A DNA stretch of 47,637 nt from Chloroflexota bacterium (GCA_947446155.1 CANFFZ010000003.1:1-47637); one strand, 5' to 3'. Shown: positions 35,901 through 44,322, numbered from the stretch's first letter. A program made the numbers and translations. The notes: generated by a model from the letters alone, not told the origin.

Positions 35901-35942
35901 CACGGGGCGGATGGCGGGGCGCGGGGTGGCGGTGGAGGTCAC
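32925..35942 (-). CDS. FAD-linked oxidase fused to an Fe-S (GlpC/CCG) domain, D-lactate/2-hydroxyacid dehydrogenase type
   Basis: A 1005-residue YdiJ/Dld2-like fusion. The N-terminal PCMH-type FAD domain has LPRGGGTSLAGQGVN near residue 110. The FAD-oxidase C domain follows to about 550. Two ferredoxin-type motifs follow (CNGQGACRKDEGGMCPSYM and CVECKACLAECPSGVD), and two CCG heterodisulphide-reductase-like domains (VACCGRTLLSSG, SACCGMAGSFGFE) end it. Such enzymes oxidise D-lactate, D-2-hydroxyglutarate or glycolate and pass electrons to the membrane pool. The substrate is not decided by sequence. Its GTG sits six bases after a TACCCT box. The stop is four bases from the convergent TIG remnant. 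Confidence 0.9.
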   Translation of the reverse strand: MTSTATPRPAIRPVIEGAAASAHLSVRRALDILHGPPGGIEALANDLAAGLEGGRADVRVDRPYRLLYATDASIYEMEPIAVVFPRSTAEVQHVVRVAASRGVPILPRGGGTSLAGQGVNHAIVLDMSRHMDGVLEINAAEGWARVQPGVVVDALSKAARPHGLMYAVDPSPKNRATIGGGIGNNSCGAHSVIYGKTLDQVLSLEVVLADGTMTQFERLTGGALGEKRAAQTLEGAIYRGVARIAAEHAGEIAERFPQIQRRVSGYNLDEFVPGEGFGDSMDLARMIVGSEGTLAVVTEAKVRLAPIPKAKGVAALHFPTVASACRATMAALEHGPSSVEIVGSTIIERCRESVGYARLVDFVIGDPGALLLVEMYGDTPEQVAASLARLTEDFAARGLTRDVVLALDAGSQARMWRMREAGLGLLMSVRGDAKPVAFVEDPAVPPERLGDFIEAFDALVRRHSTESAYYGHASVGCMHLRPMANIKDAAGLASMEAIAIEVADLVLQFGGSLSGEHGDGILRGVFTERMFGARLTEAFREVKRTFDPLGILNPGKIVDTPAFSDNLRLSPTTHSLQPPTLLDWSHEQGFARAAEQCNGQGACRKDEGGMCPSYMVTRDEEQSTRGRANLLRLVLDGALPPEDLTGERLMGALDLCVECKACLAECPSGVDMAKLKQEVLAAHRTQHGLPLRARLVGAMPQLSRLAVRLGPLLAPLQALGALPPARWALERVLGIHHARPLPRIQAATFRRWFASRVASAPGHRGDAVYFVDTFTEFQHPEVGLAAVRVLETLGYRVRVVVQVACCGRTLLSSGQLAAARDLARANIELLRGYATAGIPIVGTEPSCLLALRDEYVSLVPTEDARAVASVAVLLDELVARLAAEDPRVASLFRPIERPALLHAHCHQKAIVGAEPTLAALALVPGLSTTLVDSACCGMAGSFGFESEHYDVSRAMAMRSLIPAVDGSPANAEVLVTGISCRQQIEHFSTRRPRHTAELLAEALKG

Positions 35943-35948
35943 GGCGCG

Positions 35949-35954
35949 AGGGTA
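35949..35954 (-). promoter_or_regulatory. -10 box of a likely leaderless oxidoreductase mRNA
   Basis: On the minus strand TACCCT is followed by exactly six bases and then the GTG at 35942; no ribosome site lies between. Confidence 0.45.
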
Positions 35955-36091
35955 GCATGGAGATTCCGGACGGCTGCCGGGTTCACCTTCAGAAAATGTC
36001 TGCCCAGTAGGGTGTGAGCCTGTCGATCTGGACGCAGCCGAGCGTCGTATTGATGAAGGCGCCGCTGAGGCGACGCACGAAAGGAACCAGC

Positions 36092-36454
36092 GTGAAGTAC
36101 CTGTTGATGATCTAAACGTCCGAGGCTGAGGACGCGAGGCGCGCCGCGGACCCGGCAGTCGCTGCCGCGGTCATGGCTGAATACATGATTTACACCGAGG
36201 ACCTGAACAAGTCCGGCAAGATGGTCGCTGGCGAGGCGCTCCAGCCGATCGCTACCGCGACGACCGTCCGCATCCGCGACGGCAAGACCCAGACGACTGA
36301 TGGCCCCTTCGCTGAGACGAAGGAGCAGTTGGGCGGGTTCTACCTCATCGAAGCCAAGGACCTGGACGACGCGATCGCCTGGGGAGCCAAGATCCCGGGT
36401 GCCAAGTGGGGCTCGATCGAAGCCCGCCCGATCATCGACTTCGGCAACATGTAG
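36092..36454 (+). pseudogene. YCII/DGPF-family protein with an in-frame TAA at codon 8
   Basis: From GTG 36092 (AAAGGA six bases upstream) the frame reads VKYLLMI, then TAA at 36113-36115, then TSEAEDARRAADPAVAAAV and an intact YCII domain (TTDGPFAETKEQLGGFYLIE, then PGAKWGSIEARPI). The DGPF motif defines the group that accompanies ECF42 sigma factors, and this gene lies 21 bases before one. Homologues I recall open MKYLLLIY, so the TAA replaces the Tyr codon: one change from TAC or TAT. An internal ATG at 36173 could give a 93-residue product without the first strand. Function unknown. Confidence 0.85.
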
Positions 36455-36475
36455 TCAGTCGCTCGGGGGCCGGAC

Positions 36476-37759
36476 GTGCTCGACGCATCGCCACAGCCGG
36501 ACGCCGCCGCCCGAGCCCGCGAGGTTGCTGCGACCGCCTTCTCCTCGGAGGGCGGTCGCATCCTCGCGGGGTTGATCCGCGCATGTGGCGACATTGACCT
36601 CGCACAGGACTCGCTTCAGGACGCCCTCGCGAAGGCTATGGAGCGGTGGCCGCAGGACGGCGTGCCCTCCAACCCGGCAGCGTGGCTCACGACGACCGCA
36701 CGACACGGCGCGATCGACCGCATCCGGCGGAACCAGCGCTTCGCCTCGAAACTCGCGGCGCTCGGTGCATTGCTGGAACAGGAAGAAGGCCTCCCCGACC
36801 GGCCTGCCGAGGACGGCACAGTCGCCGATGACCGCCTGCGGCTGATCTTTACCTGCTGTCATCCCGCCCTGGCGCCGGAGGCGCGCGTGGCGCTCACGCT
36901 ACGCACGCTCTGTGGCCTGAGTACGACCGAGGTCGCCCGCGCGTTCCTCGTGGACGACACCACGATGGCGCAGCGGATCGTCCGAGCGAAGCGCAAGATC
37001 AGGGACGCGCACATCCCCTACCGCGTCCCCGCGCCCGCCGACCTCTCCGACCGCCTTGACTCCGTGTTGGCCGTCGTCTACCTCATCTTCAACGAGGGGC
37101 ACACGGCCAGCGGGGGCGAGCAACTGCAGCGGCATGACCTCGCTGCGGAAGCGATCCGCCTCGGGCGACTGCTCGTTGAATTGCTCCCCGCGGAACCCGA
37201 GGCCTCCGGTCTTCTGGCGCTCATGCTCCTGCACCACGCGAGGCGTGACGCGCGGGCGGACGCGTCCGGTGACCTCGTCGTACTCGATGAACAGGACCGT
37301 TCGCGCTGGCATGCAGCCGAGGTCGCCGAAGGGACTGCGCTCGTCGATGCGGCACTACGCCGAGGGCGTGCTGGGTCGTATCAGGTGCAGGCAGCGGTCG
37401 CGGCGCTCCACATGGAGGCGGCCACCGCGGACGCGACGGACTGGGCTCAGATCGCCGCGCTGTACGGCATCCTCGCGAGGATGCAACCGGATCCGGTCGT
37501 GCGGTTGAACCACGCCGTCGCGGTTGCGATGTCCGAGGGGCCTGCAGCAGGCCTCGCTCTCCTCGACGTGATCGAGGCCGAAGGCGGCCTGGAGAAATAT
37601 CATCTGCTCGATGCAGCGCGCGCAGACCTCCTGCGGCGGCTCGGTTCTACCGACGCAGCCGCCGAGGCCTACCGCCGAGCGCTCAACCTCACTGAGAACG
37701 AGGTCGAGCGCCGTTACCTCGAACGCCGACTGCGCGAGGTGATGGGGGAAGGGCGCTAG
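36476..37759 (+). CDS. ECF42-type RNA polymerase sigma factor with C-terminal extension
   Basis: A 427-residue extracytoplasmic-function sigma factor. Region 2 covers about residues 15-85 ([26 protein letters not shown], then [19 protein letters not shown]). Region 4 is the [20 protein letters not shown] helix-turn-helix (about 130-175). A long C-terminal helical extension follows ([18 protein letters not shown], and TPR-like [21 protein letters not shown] to [12 protein letters not shown]). The extension with an upstream DGPF gene defines ECF42, in which there is no classical anti-sigma factor. The start is GTG 36476. Its TAG shares CTAG with the convergent gene's stop. Confidence 0.92.
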   Translation: MLDASPQPDAAARAREVAATAFSSEGGRILAGLIRACGDIDLAQDSLQDALAKAMERWPQDGVPSNPAAWLTTTARHGAIDRIRRNQRFASKLAALGALLEQEEGLPDRPAEDGTVADDRLRLIFTCCHPALAPEARVALTLRTLCGLSTTEVARAFLVDDTTMAQRIVRAKRKIRDAHIPYRVPAPADLSDRLDSVLAVVYLIFNEGHTASGGEQLQRHDLAAEAIRLGRLLVELLPAEPEASGLLALMLLHHARRDARADASGDLVVLDEQDRSRWHAAEVAEGTALVDAALRRGRAGSYQVQAAVAALHMEAATADATDWAQIAALYGILARMQPDPVVRLNHAVAVAMSEGPAAGLALLDVIEAEGGLEKYHLLDAARADLLRRLGSTDAAAEAYRRALNLTENEVERRYLERRLREVMGEGR

Positions 37760-38034
37760 GGCAGGAGTCCGAGCTTCCGATCTTCCGCCGGCGAGCGATC
37801 CTGTTCAGGGACGACTGCACCAGTGGGGCTCGAGGTCCCGTCGATGGACTCGCCAGCATGCTCCGGCATCCGCGCGAGTTCCGCCTCGACCGGTTCGCCG
37901 GCCTCAGCGTTGCCGGTCCGCCCCATTCGTTCGCGCTGTTCGGCCATCTCACGCAGCATGGCCGCGCGCTGCTCCTCAGCCTGGTCGGCCAGGACGGAGT
38001 GCTCGGGTTCAGCGACCGTTCGTGGCTCGTTCAT
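37756..38034 (-). CDS. Small hydrophilic hypothetical protein
   Basis: A 92-residue, low-complexity protein: Glu/Ala/Arg-rich helical region [20 protein letters not shown] followed by a disordered Pro/Gly/Ser/Glu-rich tail. No domain recognised and no membrane segment. Its stop codon shares the four bases CTAG with the convergent sigma factor gene. The ATG at 38034 has no strong ribosome site upstream. It could be a general stress-type disordered protein, but that is a guess. Confidence 0.5.
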   Translation of the reverse strand: MNEPRTVAEPEHSVLADQAEEQRAAMLREMAEQRERMGRTGNAEAGEPVEAELARMPEHAGESIDGTSSPTGAVVPEQDRSPAEDRKLGLLP

Positions 38035-38172
38035 GACGTCCTTCTTTGAGCGGGTATCACCCGGGGTGAGATCCCTTTGTCAAAAATTTGAACTCGGAGC
38101 CGTCGCCTCCGGGTAACGCGCCTCGCATGGCAATCGCAACTCCATAGCAAGGTGCCGAGATTCGAATACGAA

Positions 38173-38204
38173 ACGGCCCGCCCGAGGCAACTCGGGCGGG
38201 CCGT
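38173..38204 (-). terminator. Terminator after the RND gene
   Basis: A perfect 14-bp stem (ACGGCCCGCCCGAG and complement) with a GCAA loop lies 42 bases after the RND stop and is followed on the minus strand by TTCGTATT. Confidence 0.8.
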
Positions 38205-38245
38205 GGAACCCTCGGCTGGAGGGTCCGAAAGGTCGGTGCTTGGCG

Positions 38246-40654
38246 CTACACGCCGCCGTCGCCCGCGACGCCGGCGGCCATCGCGGCGGACGGTCGCGGG
38301 GACTTCTCAACGCGAAGGTCGGGGAGCCAGTGCAGCCACGTCGGCAGGTACCAGTTCGCGTCACCCAGCAGCCGCATCGTGGCCGGCACCAGCACCGTCC
38401 GCACGATGGTGGCATCGAGGAACACCGCGACCGCGAGGCCGAGGCCGATCTGCTGGAACATCACCAGGTCGCCGAGGGCGAACCCACCGAAGACCGCGAC
38501 CATGATCGCTGCCGCGCCGGTGATGATGTTCGCTGTGCTTCGGAGACCGAACGCCACCGACTCCGTGTTCTGGTGCGTCTCGTCAAACCGCTCGCGGATC
38601 CGGCTAATCAGGAACACGTGGTAATCCATGCTCAGACCGAACAGGATGGTGAACATCATCAGCGGCAGCCACGCCTCGATGGCGTCGACCTTGCCGAAGC
38701 CGAGGAAGTCCGGGGCCCAGCCCCATTGGAAGACCGCGATGAGGATGCCGTACGAGGCGCCGACCGACAGCAGGTTCATGATGATCGACTTGATCGGCAC
38801 CACGATTGAGCGGAACACCAGCATCAGAAGGATGAACGAAAGCCCCAGGACGTAGGCGAACACGATCGGCGTGTATTGGCCCACCTGGTCGAACAGGTCC
38901 ATGTTGATCGCGGTCGTCCCGCCGACGTAGACGGTCGCCCCTGAGCCATCGAAGGCTGCCGGGACGATCTCGTTCCGCAGCCGGCGGATCTGGTCCTGTG
39001 CCTGGGTGCTCGCGAGGTCGCCAGTCAGGGCCACGGCCAGGGTGGCTAACTTGCCGTCCTCACTCAAGACGGGAGGGCGGCTCAGCCGGATCTCCGGATC
39101 CTGCGAAACCTTCTGCTGGAAGTTCACGATCGCGACCTGGACGGCTGCCGCCTTCACGTCCGGTGCCTCGATCACGATGTCCGTGGGGGCCAGGAAGCCC
39201 GACACGAACTTCTCGTTCAGGACAGTGAACGCCTGACGCACCTCGTACTTCTCGGGGAGGGAAGAGGGGCCGGAGGAGCCGAGGTGGATGTGCGTATACG
39301 GGATCGCGAGGACGAGGAGCAATGCCGCCGACCCGATCACCATCACTACGGCGTTCTTCATCACGAAGCGCGCCGTCCCAGCCCAGAAACCTGTGTTGTC
39401 GTCGATGGACGTCGTTGCGGTGTTCGCCGAGGCCGTCCCGCGGCGGGTGACCTTCCGCACGATCGAGGGCACGAAAATGATGGCGAACGTGGCGATCGCC
39501 AGGACGCCGCGTGCTGGCCCCGGGACCGCGACGACGCCAACGCCGCAGGCGAGGGCTGCGAGTCGCTGCCACTGCGCCGGGTGGACACCCTCGATGCGGT
39601 CGCCGAGCAGCCGGAGGCAGGCCGGAAGGAGCGTCAGCGTGGCGAGCACCGCGAACACCACGACGATCGAGGCGCCGATGCCGAAGGCGATGAAGATCGT
39701 GTTCGGGACCAGGATCAGGCTCGTGAGTGCGATGACCACCGTGGCGCCGGAGAAGACGACCGCGCGGCTGGCGGTGTCACCGGCGACGGCGATCGACTGC
39801 ATCACATCGTTGCCGGCGTGACGCTGCTCGCGGTACCGGGCCATTGTGAACAGGGCGTAGTCGATGCCAACCGCGAGGCCGATCATCGTCACGATGTTTG
39901 TCACGAAGAACGACAGCGGTGAGATCTGGGAGATCAGCGTCACCGAGGCGATTGTCAGCATGATCGCGACGATGCCGAGGACGACCGGCGCCAAGGCCGC
40001 CACGACCGCCCCAAACACGACGATCAGGATGACGAAAGCGATCGGGAGCACGTACTGCTCAGCCTTCAGGTCTTCTTCGGATGCCGTCGTGAACGCCTCG
40101 TTGGCGCTGATGAAACCGCCGCGCAGGATGGTGAAGTCCTGGTTCGCGCGGAACGGCAGGACCGCCTCGTCCAGCGTCGCCACCGATGCGATGGCTGAGT
40201 CGACGTCACCGAGGACGCGCGCGTTCACCAGGGTGGTGTGGCCGTCCTTCGAGATGAGCGCCGCCTCGGCGCCGGGCTGCACCGCGGCCAGTTCGTAGAC
40301 ATTCGAGGTCTGGGCGGGGTCGATCTTGTCCGGGTGCTTGCGGAGCGCCGCGGTGATGTCCGTGACGAACTTCTTGAACTCCGGCGTCTGCACCGCGTAC
40401 TTCTCCGAGGAGATCACGAGCGACTCGAACAGCGGTTCGCCCTGCCACTCTTTCAGCAGTTCGCGTGCCGTCTGCGACTCCCGGTTGTCGGTGAACGAGA
40501 TATTCGTGGTGAAGACACCGCCGACGATTCCCGAAGACACCATGAGCACGACGGTTACGACCACCCAGATCGCGATGACCCGCCACGGATGTCGCGCGCT
40601 GACTGCCGAGAGTTTGCCGGTGAGCCCCAGGCCCGAGGTATGCGAACTAGCCAT
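38246..40654 (-). CDS. MmpL/RND-type membrane transporter
   Basis: An 802-residue RND-superfamily protein of the MMPL group, with twelve predicted helices in two halves. The first half has helix 1 (VIAIWVVVTVVLMVSS), an extracytoplasmic loop of about 170 residues, and helix 4 region MIGLAVGIDYALFTMARYREQ with an Asp in the membrane. The second half repeats this with ILFGLSMDYHVFLISRIRERFDET. The paired GxDY/SMDYH motifs are proton-relay features. Substrate is likely hydrophobic (lipid or drug). It is translationally coupled to the upstream TetR gene (TAATG), so it is probably under that regulator. Confidence 0.92.
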   Translation of the reverse strand: MASSHTSGLGLTGKLSAVSARHPWRVIAIWVVVTVVLMVSSGIVGGVFTTNISFTDNRESQTARELLKEWQGEPLFESLVISSEKYAVQTPEFKKFVTDITAALRKHPDKIDPAQTSNVYELAAVQPGAEAALISKDGHTTLVNARVLGDVDSAIASVATLDEAVLPFRANQDFTILRGGFISANEAFTTASEEDLKAEQYVLPIAFVILIVVFGAVVAALAPVVLGIVAIMLTIASVTLISQISPLSFFVTNIVTMIGLAVGIDYALFTMARYREQRHAGNDVMQSIAVAGDTASRAVVFSGATVVIALTSLILVPNTIFIAFGIGASIVVVFAVLATLTLLPACLRLLGDRIEGVHPAQWQRLAALACGVGVVAVPGPARGVLAIATFAIIFVPSIVRKVTRRGTASANTATTSIDDNTGFWAGTARFVMKNAVVMVIGSAALLLVLAIPYTHIHLGSSGPSSLPEKYEVRQAFTVLNEKFVSGFLAPTDIVIEAPDVKAAAVQVAIVNFQQKVSQDPEIRLSRPPVLSEDGKLATLAVALTGDLASTQAQDQIRRLRNEIVPAAFDGSGATVYVGGTTAINMDLFDQVGQYTPIVFAYVLGLSFILLMLVFRSIVVPIKSIIMNLLSVGASYGILIAVFQWGWAPDFLGFGKVDAIEAWLPLMMFTILFGLSMDYHVFLISRIRERFDETHQNTESVAFGLRSTANIITGAAAIMVAVFGGFALGDLVMFQQIGLGLAVAVFLDATIVRTVLVPATMRLLGDANWYLPTWLHWLPDLRVEKSPRPSAAMAAGVAGDGGV

Positions 40655-41286
40655 TACTCGGCGTCCCCCGACGCCTTCTGCTGAATCATCAGACTGGTCA
40701 CGAGTTGCATCAACAAACGCCATGCGGCGGATGCGCGCTCCATGTCGCGCAACGGCATCGAGAGGGCGGAGAGCCCAGCGACAGTCGAATGCAGGAGGAA
40801 CGCGAGCGCGTCGGCGTCGGCATCCGGGTTTGCCTCGCCCGCGGCCTGCGCCGCGCGGATGATCCCAGCGAGGTCGCCGAGGGTGTCACGTAGCGGCCCT
40901 TCGAGTCGTTCACGTAGGACCTCGTCGCGCCGTCCGGCGAGGTAGGACTCGAGGCGGAGGGTGCACTCGTCTTGCCACTCTGGCTTTGCGAGGCCGTCAG
41001 CGACGTGTTCACCGAGCAGGCGGAAGCCCTCGCCGGGAGTCGGCGCGGCCTCGGTCACCCGTACCATGACCTCGTGGTACATGCGCATGCATTCGCCGAC
41101 GACGGCGGCAATTAGGTCGGTCTTGCCGGGGAAGTAGCGGTAAAGCGTGCCCGGTGCGAGGTCGCATGCGGTCGCGATCTCCTGCATCGTCGTAGCGGCG
41201 TAACCCTTCTCGATGAAGGCACGACCAGCGGCCGCCAGGATCTCCTGGCGACGCTCCTCGAGGTAGCGGTCCGGTACCTTCGCCAT
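40654..41286 (-). CDS. TetR-family transcriptional regulator
   Basis: A 210-residue TetR regulator. The N-terminal helix-turn-helix is ILAAAGRAFIEKGYAATTMQEIATACDLAPGTLYRYFPGKTDLI, typical of the family, and a ligand domain of helices follows. It precedes an RND-type exporter and shares the TAATG overlap with it, so it is most likely the local repressor of both. A 22-bp perfect inverted repeat of the kind bound by TetR regulators lies 190 bases upstream. The start is ATG 41286. Confidence 0.93.
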   Translation of the reverse strand: MAKVPDRYLEERRQEILAAAGRAFIEKGYAATTMQEIATACDLAPGTLYRYFPGKTDLIAAVVGECMRMYHEVMVRVTEAAPTPGEGFRLLGEHVADGLAKPEWQDECTLRLESYLAGRRDEVLRERLEGPLRDTLGDLAGIIRAAQAAGEANPDADADALAFLLHSTVAGLSALSMPLRDMERASAAWRLLMQLVTSLMIQQKASGDAE

Positions 41287-41288
41287 CG

Positions 41289-41450
41289 TTAGCGGCGGTC
41301 CGAGCGCGCCGGCAGTGGCAACTGCGCGCGGAGCGCCTCCTGATAGTCGCGCCTGGCTTCGTCATAACGAGGACCACCGCGGCGGATGGGAAGCAGGGCG
41401 GAGTAGTAGTCGCGGAGACGCGTCGACGGTTCCTTTGATGTGGGGTTGAT
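41289..41450 (-). CDS. Possible small ORF upstream of the TetR gene, no start found
   Basis: On the minus strand a coding-like stretch with GC-rich third positions (including DYYSALLPIRRGG, YDEARRDYQEALRAQL) ends at TAA 41289-41291, two bases before the TetR ATG. No ATG, GTG or TTG is in frame upstream. It may be a leader peptide broken by an indel in the GGG of GTGGGATC, or chance. I do not recognise it. Confidence 0.25.
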   Translation of the reverse strand: MNPTSKEPSTRLRDYYSALLPIRRGGPRYDEARRDYQEALRAQLPLPARSDRR

Positions 41451-41474
41451 CCCACAATCACATTGAGTATGAGT

Positions 41475-41496
41475 CGTTCATTCGGATGAATGAACG
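41475..41496. promoter_or_regulatory. TetR-type operator-like inverted repeat
   Basis: CGTTCATTC-GGAT-GAATGAACG, a perfect 9-bp inverted repeat with a 4-base spacer, overlaps a second palindrome TGAACGTTCA at 41491-41500. It lies between the TetR-RND operon and the AarF gene 3' end. TGAATGAA-type arms are typical of TetR operators. Confidence 0.65.
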
Positions 41497-41577
41497 TTCA
41501 GCGTGGTGAATCATGGTTCAGCATTGGCCGGCGGTCAAGGGGCGCAAGGCACATCTGACGACCTGAATCTGGGACGC

Positions 41578-42969
41578 CTATTTCGGGCTGGCGAGGGTCT
41601 CCGCGTCAGGGTCGAGGTAGGGGAGCAGCGCGTCCATGAGGTCGGTTTTCGACTCCAGCGTGCGCCCGAGGCCGGACAGCAGGCCCATCACTCGAGCGAT
41701 CAGGATGACGTCACCGGGCACGTCGATGAGTGGGTTCGCGCGCAAGACCTTCCCGAGCCGCTGGTTCACCTCGGCGACCATTGCCTGGTCGGCGTAGGCC
41801 TTGCCGGAACGCAGCACGTCGCCGAGGAATGCCTCGCCGAGGGCGGTGTAGGTCTCCGCGTTCTCCTCGCGGGTGCGGAAGCCCATGTCGCTCATCGTGG
41901 CTGAGATCGCCTCGGGCTGTTGGGCCACGATGGCGCTGGTGAGCACGATCATCTGCTGGCGGAACTCCTCCGGAATGCGCTTCGTCAGCCCGAAGTCCAC
42001 GAGCGCGATCCGCGCCTTGCCGTCCGGGGTCTCCGAGGGCAGCACGAAGACGTTCCCCGGATGCGGGTCGGCGTGGAACATCCCGCGCCGCAGGATCATC
42101 TCGTTGAACAGGTCGATCAGCGTGTCAGCGACCGTCGGCGGGTCGACTCCAGCCGCGCGCAGCGCCGCGACATTGCTGATCTTGATGCCATCGATGAAGT
42201 CCATTGTGAGGACCTTGCGCGTCGAGAGCGCTCGATGGATCCGAGGCACGACTACGTCGTCGCGGTTGGACAGCATCACGCGCAGTTCTTCGGCGGCGTC
42301 GGCTTCATGGATGAAGTCGACTTCGTCGGGCGCGTAGCGGCGCATCTCAGCGGCGATCGGGCGGAAGTCGATGATGTTCTCGAACTTCGACCACACGTTC
42401 GCGAGGAAGGTGATCGCCTGGAGGTCCCACGCGACGATGCGGTCGATACCCGGGTATTGCACCTTCACCGCGACATCGGTGCCGTCGTGCATGCGCGCGC
42501 GGTAGACCTGTGCCAGCGAGGCGGCGGCGATGGGCTGGTTGTCGAACTCCGCGAACAGCGTGTCGACGGTGCCACCCAGTTCGCGCTCGATGACCGGACG
42601 GATCTCCGCCCACGGCCTCGGTGGCACCTGGTCGTGTACGAGTGACAGCGTGGTCACGTACTCGTCCATCAGCACATCCGCCCGAGAGCCGAGGAACTGA
42701 CAGGTCTTGATGATCAGCCCCTGCTGCTTGATCGCGCGATGCACGACCGCCTCGGCAGCGTGGAGGTGGAAGCGATGCGTCGCCTCCGTCATTGCGTCGA
42801 CGCCCTTGCGTCGGCGCTGCAGGCGCAGCCAGCGCCAGCGCACCCAGAGTCCGGCCACCGTCGCGCCCAACGACACGAGGCGTCGCAGACGCCCGTACGG
42901 CGGGTGGATCGGTGTCTCGCGCATCTGGCGCAGCATGCGCTGCTCGCCGGGCGAGGGGCTCGAGGTCAT
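41578..42969 (-). CDS. ABC1/AarF/UbiB-family atypical kinase
   Basis: A UbiB-type protein kinase-like ATPase, 463 residues from ATG 42969. The family's KxGQ motif near the N-terminus is visible as IIKTCQFLGSRADV (a variant, with Cys for Gly). AAASLAQVYRARMHDGTDVAVKVQYPGID holds the Ala-rich loop and the lysine. The catalytic part is FHADPHPGNVFVL, followed by LVDFGLTKRI (DFG). A GTG at 43017 preceded by GGAGG is a credible longer start. Family members act in isoprenoid quinone or lipid homeostasis. No quinone gene is nearby, and it is divergent from the P450 cluster. Confidence 0.88.
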   Translation of the reverse strand: MTSSPSPGEQRMLRQMRETPIHPPYGRLRRLVSLGATVAGLWVRWRWLRLQRRRKGVDAMTEATHRFHLHAAEAVVHRAIKQQGLIIKTCQFLGSRADVLMDEYVTTLSLVHDQVPPRPWAEIRPVIERELGGTVDTLFAEFDNQPIAAASLAQVYRARMHDGTDVAVKVQYPGIDRIVAWDLQAITFLANVWSKFENIIDFRPIAAEMRRYAPDEVDFIHEADAAEELRVMLSNRDDVVVPRIHRALSTRKVLTMDFIDGIKISNVAALRAAGVDPPTVADTLIDLFNEMILRRGMFHADPHPGNVFVLPSETPDGKARIALVDFGLTKRIPEEFRQQMIVLTSAIVAQQPEAISATMSDMGFRTREENAETYTALGEAFLGDVLRSGKAYADQAMVAEVNQRLGKVLRANPLIDVPGDVILIARVMGLLSGLGRTLESKTDLMDALLPYLDPDAETLASPK

Positions 42970-43087
42970 CGGCGGCTCCGACCGAGGCGTCCCACTGGCT
43001 GGCGGAGCCGCACGCACTCGTACCTCCACGATAGCAGCTGCTCTCGATACCCTCTGTACGCGTGCGGGCGCACCGAGGGCTCCGTGG

Positions 43088-43093
43088 TAGCCT
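43088..43093 (+). promoter_or_regulatory. -10 box of the likely leaderless first P450 gene
   Basis: TAGCCT is followed by exactly six bases and then the GTG at 43100. No ribosome binding site is visible. It would also drive the second P450 gene 11 bases downstream of the first. Confidence 0.5.
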
Positions 43094-43099
43094 CTGCGT

Positions 43100-44311
43100 G
43101 TGGCGTTCTTCAACCCATTTCGTCCGTCATACGTTCAGGATCCGTACCCGGCGCTCGCGCGCTTGCGGGCGGACGATCCCGTCTTTCGCAGCCGTGAACT
43201 CGATGGCTGGGTGCTCACGCGGCATGCTGACTGCGCGTATGCCCTGCGCGAACAGGCCCTCTTCGGCAACGACCCTACGACCGCCAGCGGCGGCATGCGC
43301 GTGCACGTCCAGGACGCGCGTGCGAAGTCGCCCCTGGGGTCTGCGCCCACCCTCGGTGCTGCCGACCCGCCGATCCACCCCCGCCTGCGAGGGCTGATCG
43401 GACGGGCCTTCACGCCTCGAATGGTCGAGGAGGAGCGCGCCGTTGCGGCCGACGTGGCGGGTACGCTGCTCGACGAGGCGCCAGCCGGGCAGCCGTTCGA
43501 GTTCATGTCTCACCTCGCGGAACCGTTGCCCGTGATCGTGATCAGCGATCTCCTTGGCCTCGACGACGACGAACGCGGGCCAGTACGGACGTGGGCGCAG
43601 GCGCTCGTGCGTGTGATCGGCGGTGGCGAACTGCCGCCCGAGGCGTACCGCGAGGGCGAGGCCGCCAAGGCGGCGCTCCTCGACTTCCTGCGGTCGTACA
43701 CGGAGCGCCACGCGGGTGACACGAACAAGAAGGTGATCTCGATCCTGGTGGAGGCCGAGGCACAGGGCGATAGGCTCTCGCTGGACGAACTCCTCTTGTT
43801 CACCGTGTTCCTCTACACCGCCGGTAGCGGCCCCACCGCCTACATGCTCGGCAACGCGCTCGCAGCGCTCCTCGCGCACCCGACAGCCCTCGAGGCCGTG
43901 CGTGCCGACCGCTCGCTGCTGCGAGCCGCCCTCGAGGAGTCGTTGCGCTGGGACAGTGCGACGCAGGTGCTCCTTCGCTTCGCGCGCGAGGACTGCGAGG
44001 TCGGTGGCCGCAAGATCACACGAGGGGACACGCTCTACGTGATGGTGGGGGCGGCACATCGCGATCCTGCCGTGTTCACCAATCCGGACGCCTTCGACAT
44101 CGAGCGACCGATCACGAACTCACAGTTGCTCGCCTTCGGTGCCGGCCCGCACTTCTGCCTCGGCCAACCGCTCGCGTTCGTGGAAGGCGAAGCGGCGCTC
44201 GGCGCGCTCTTTGACCGTTACCCGAGCCTGCAGGGTATGCCGGGGGGCACGGAGCGAGGTGGCACGTTCCTGCTGCGCGGCCCTCGACGCCTGCTCCTCG
44301 CCGGGCGATAG
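43100..44311 (+). CDS. Cytochrome P450 (first of three) with an atypical I-helix
   Basis: A 403-residue soluble bacterial P450. Heme ligand Cys353 lies in FGAGPHFCLGQ, and the ExxR pair is in EESLRW. The N-terminal FNPFRPSYVQDPYPALARLRADDPV is shared with the other two. The I-helix reads LYTAGSGPTAYMLGN where the second and third have AGNDTTANLIGN and AGNETTTNLIGN. The acidic residue and the first threonine of the oxygen-activation motif are thus replaced by Gly and Pro. It may be a P450 that uses peroxide, does unusual chemistry, or is impaired. Redox partner not adjacent. Start is GTG 43100. Confidence 0.92.
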   Translation: MAFFNPFRPSYVQDPYPALARLRADDPVFRSRELDGWVLTRHADCAYALREQALFGNDPTTASGGMRVHVQDARAKSPLGSAPTLGAADPPIHPRLRGLIGRAFTPRMVEEERAVAADVAGTLLDEAPAGQPFEFMSHLAEPLPVIVISDLLGLDDDERGPVRTWAQALVRVIGGGELPPEAYREGEAAKAALLDFLRSYTERHAGDTNKKVISILVEAEAQGDRLSLDELLLFTVFLYTAGSGPTAYMLGNALAALLAHPTALEAVRADRSLLRAALEESLRWDSATQVLLRFAREDCEVGGRKITRGDTLYVMVGAAHRDPAVFTNPDAFDIERPITNSQLLAFGAGPHFCLGQPLAFVEGEAALGALFDRYPSLQGMPGGTERGGTFLLRGPRRLLLAGR

Positions 44312-44322
44312 CGAGGCCGGGC

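Noticed and set aside
40427..40438. A second GAAC-N4-GTTC (LexA-like) site
   Set aside because: It lies deep inside the RND coding region and fits the about one chance occurrence expected in this length.
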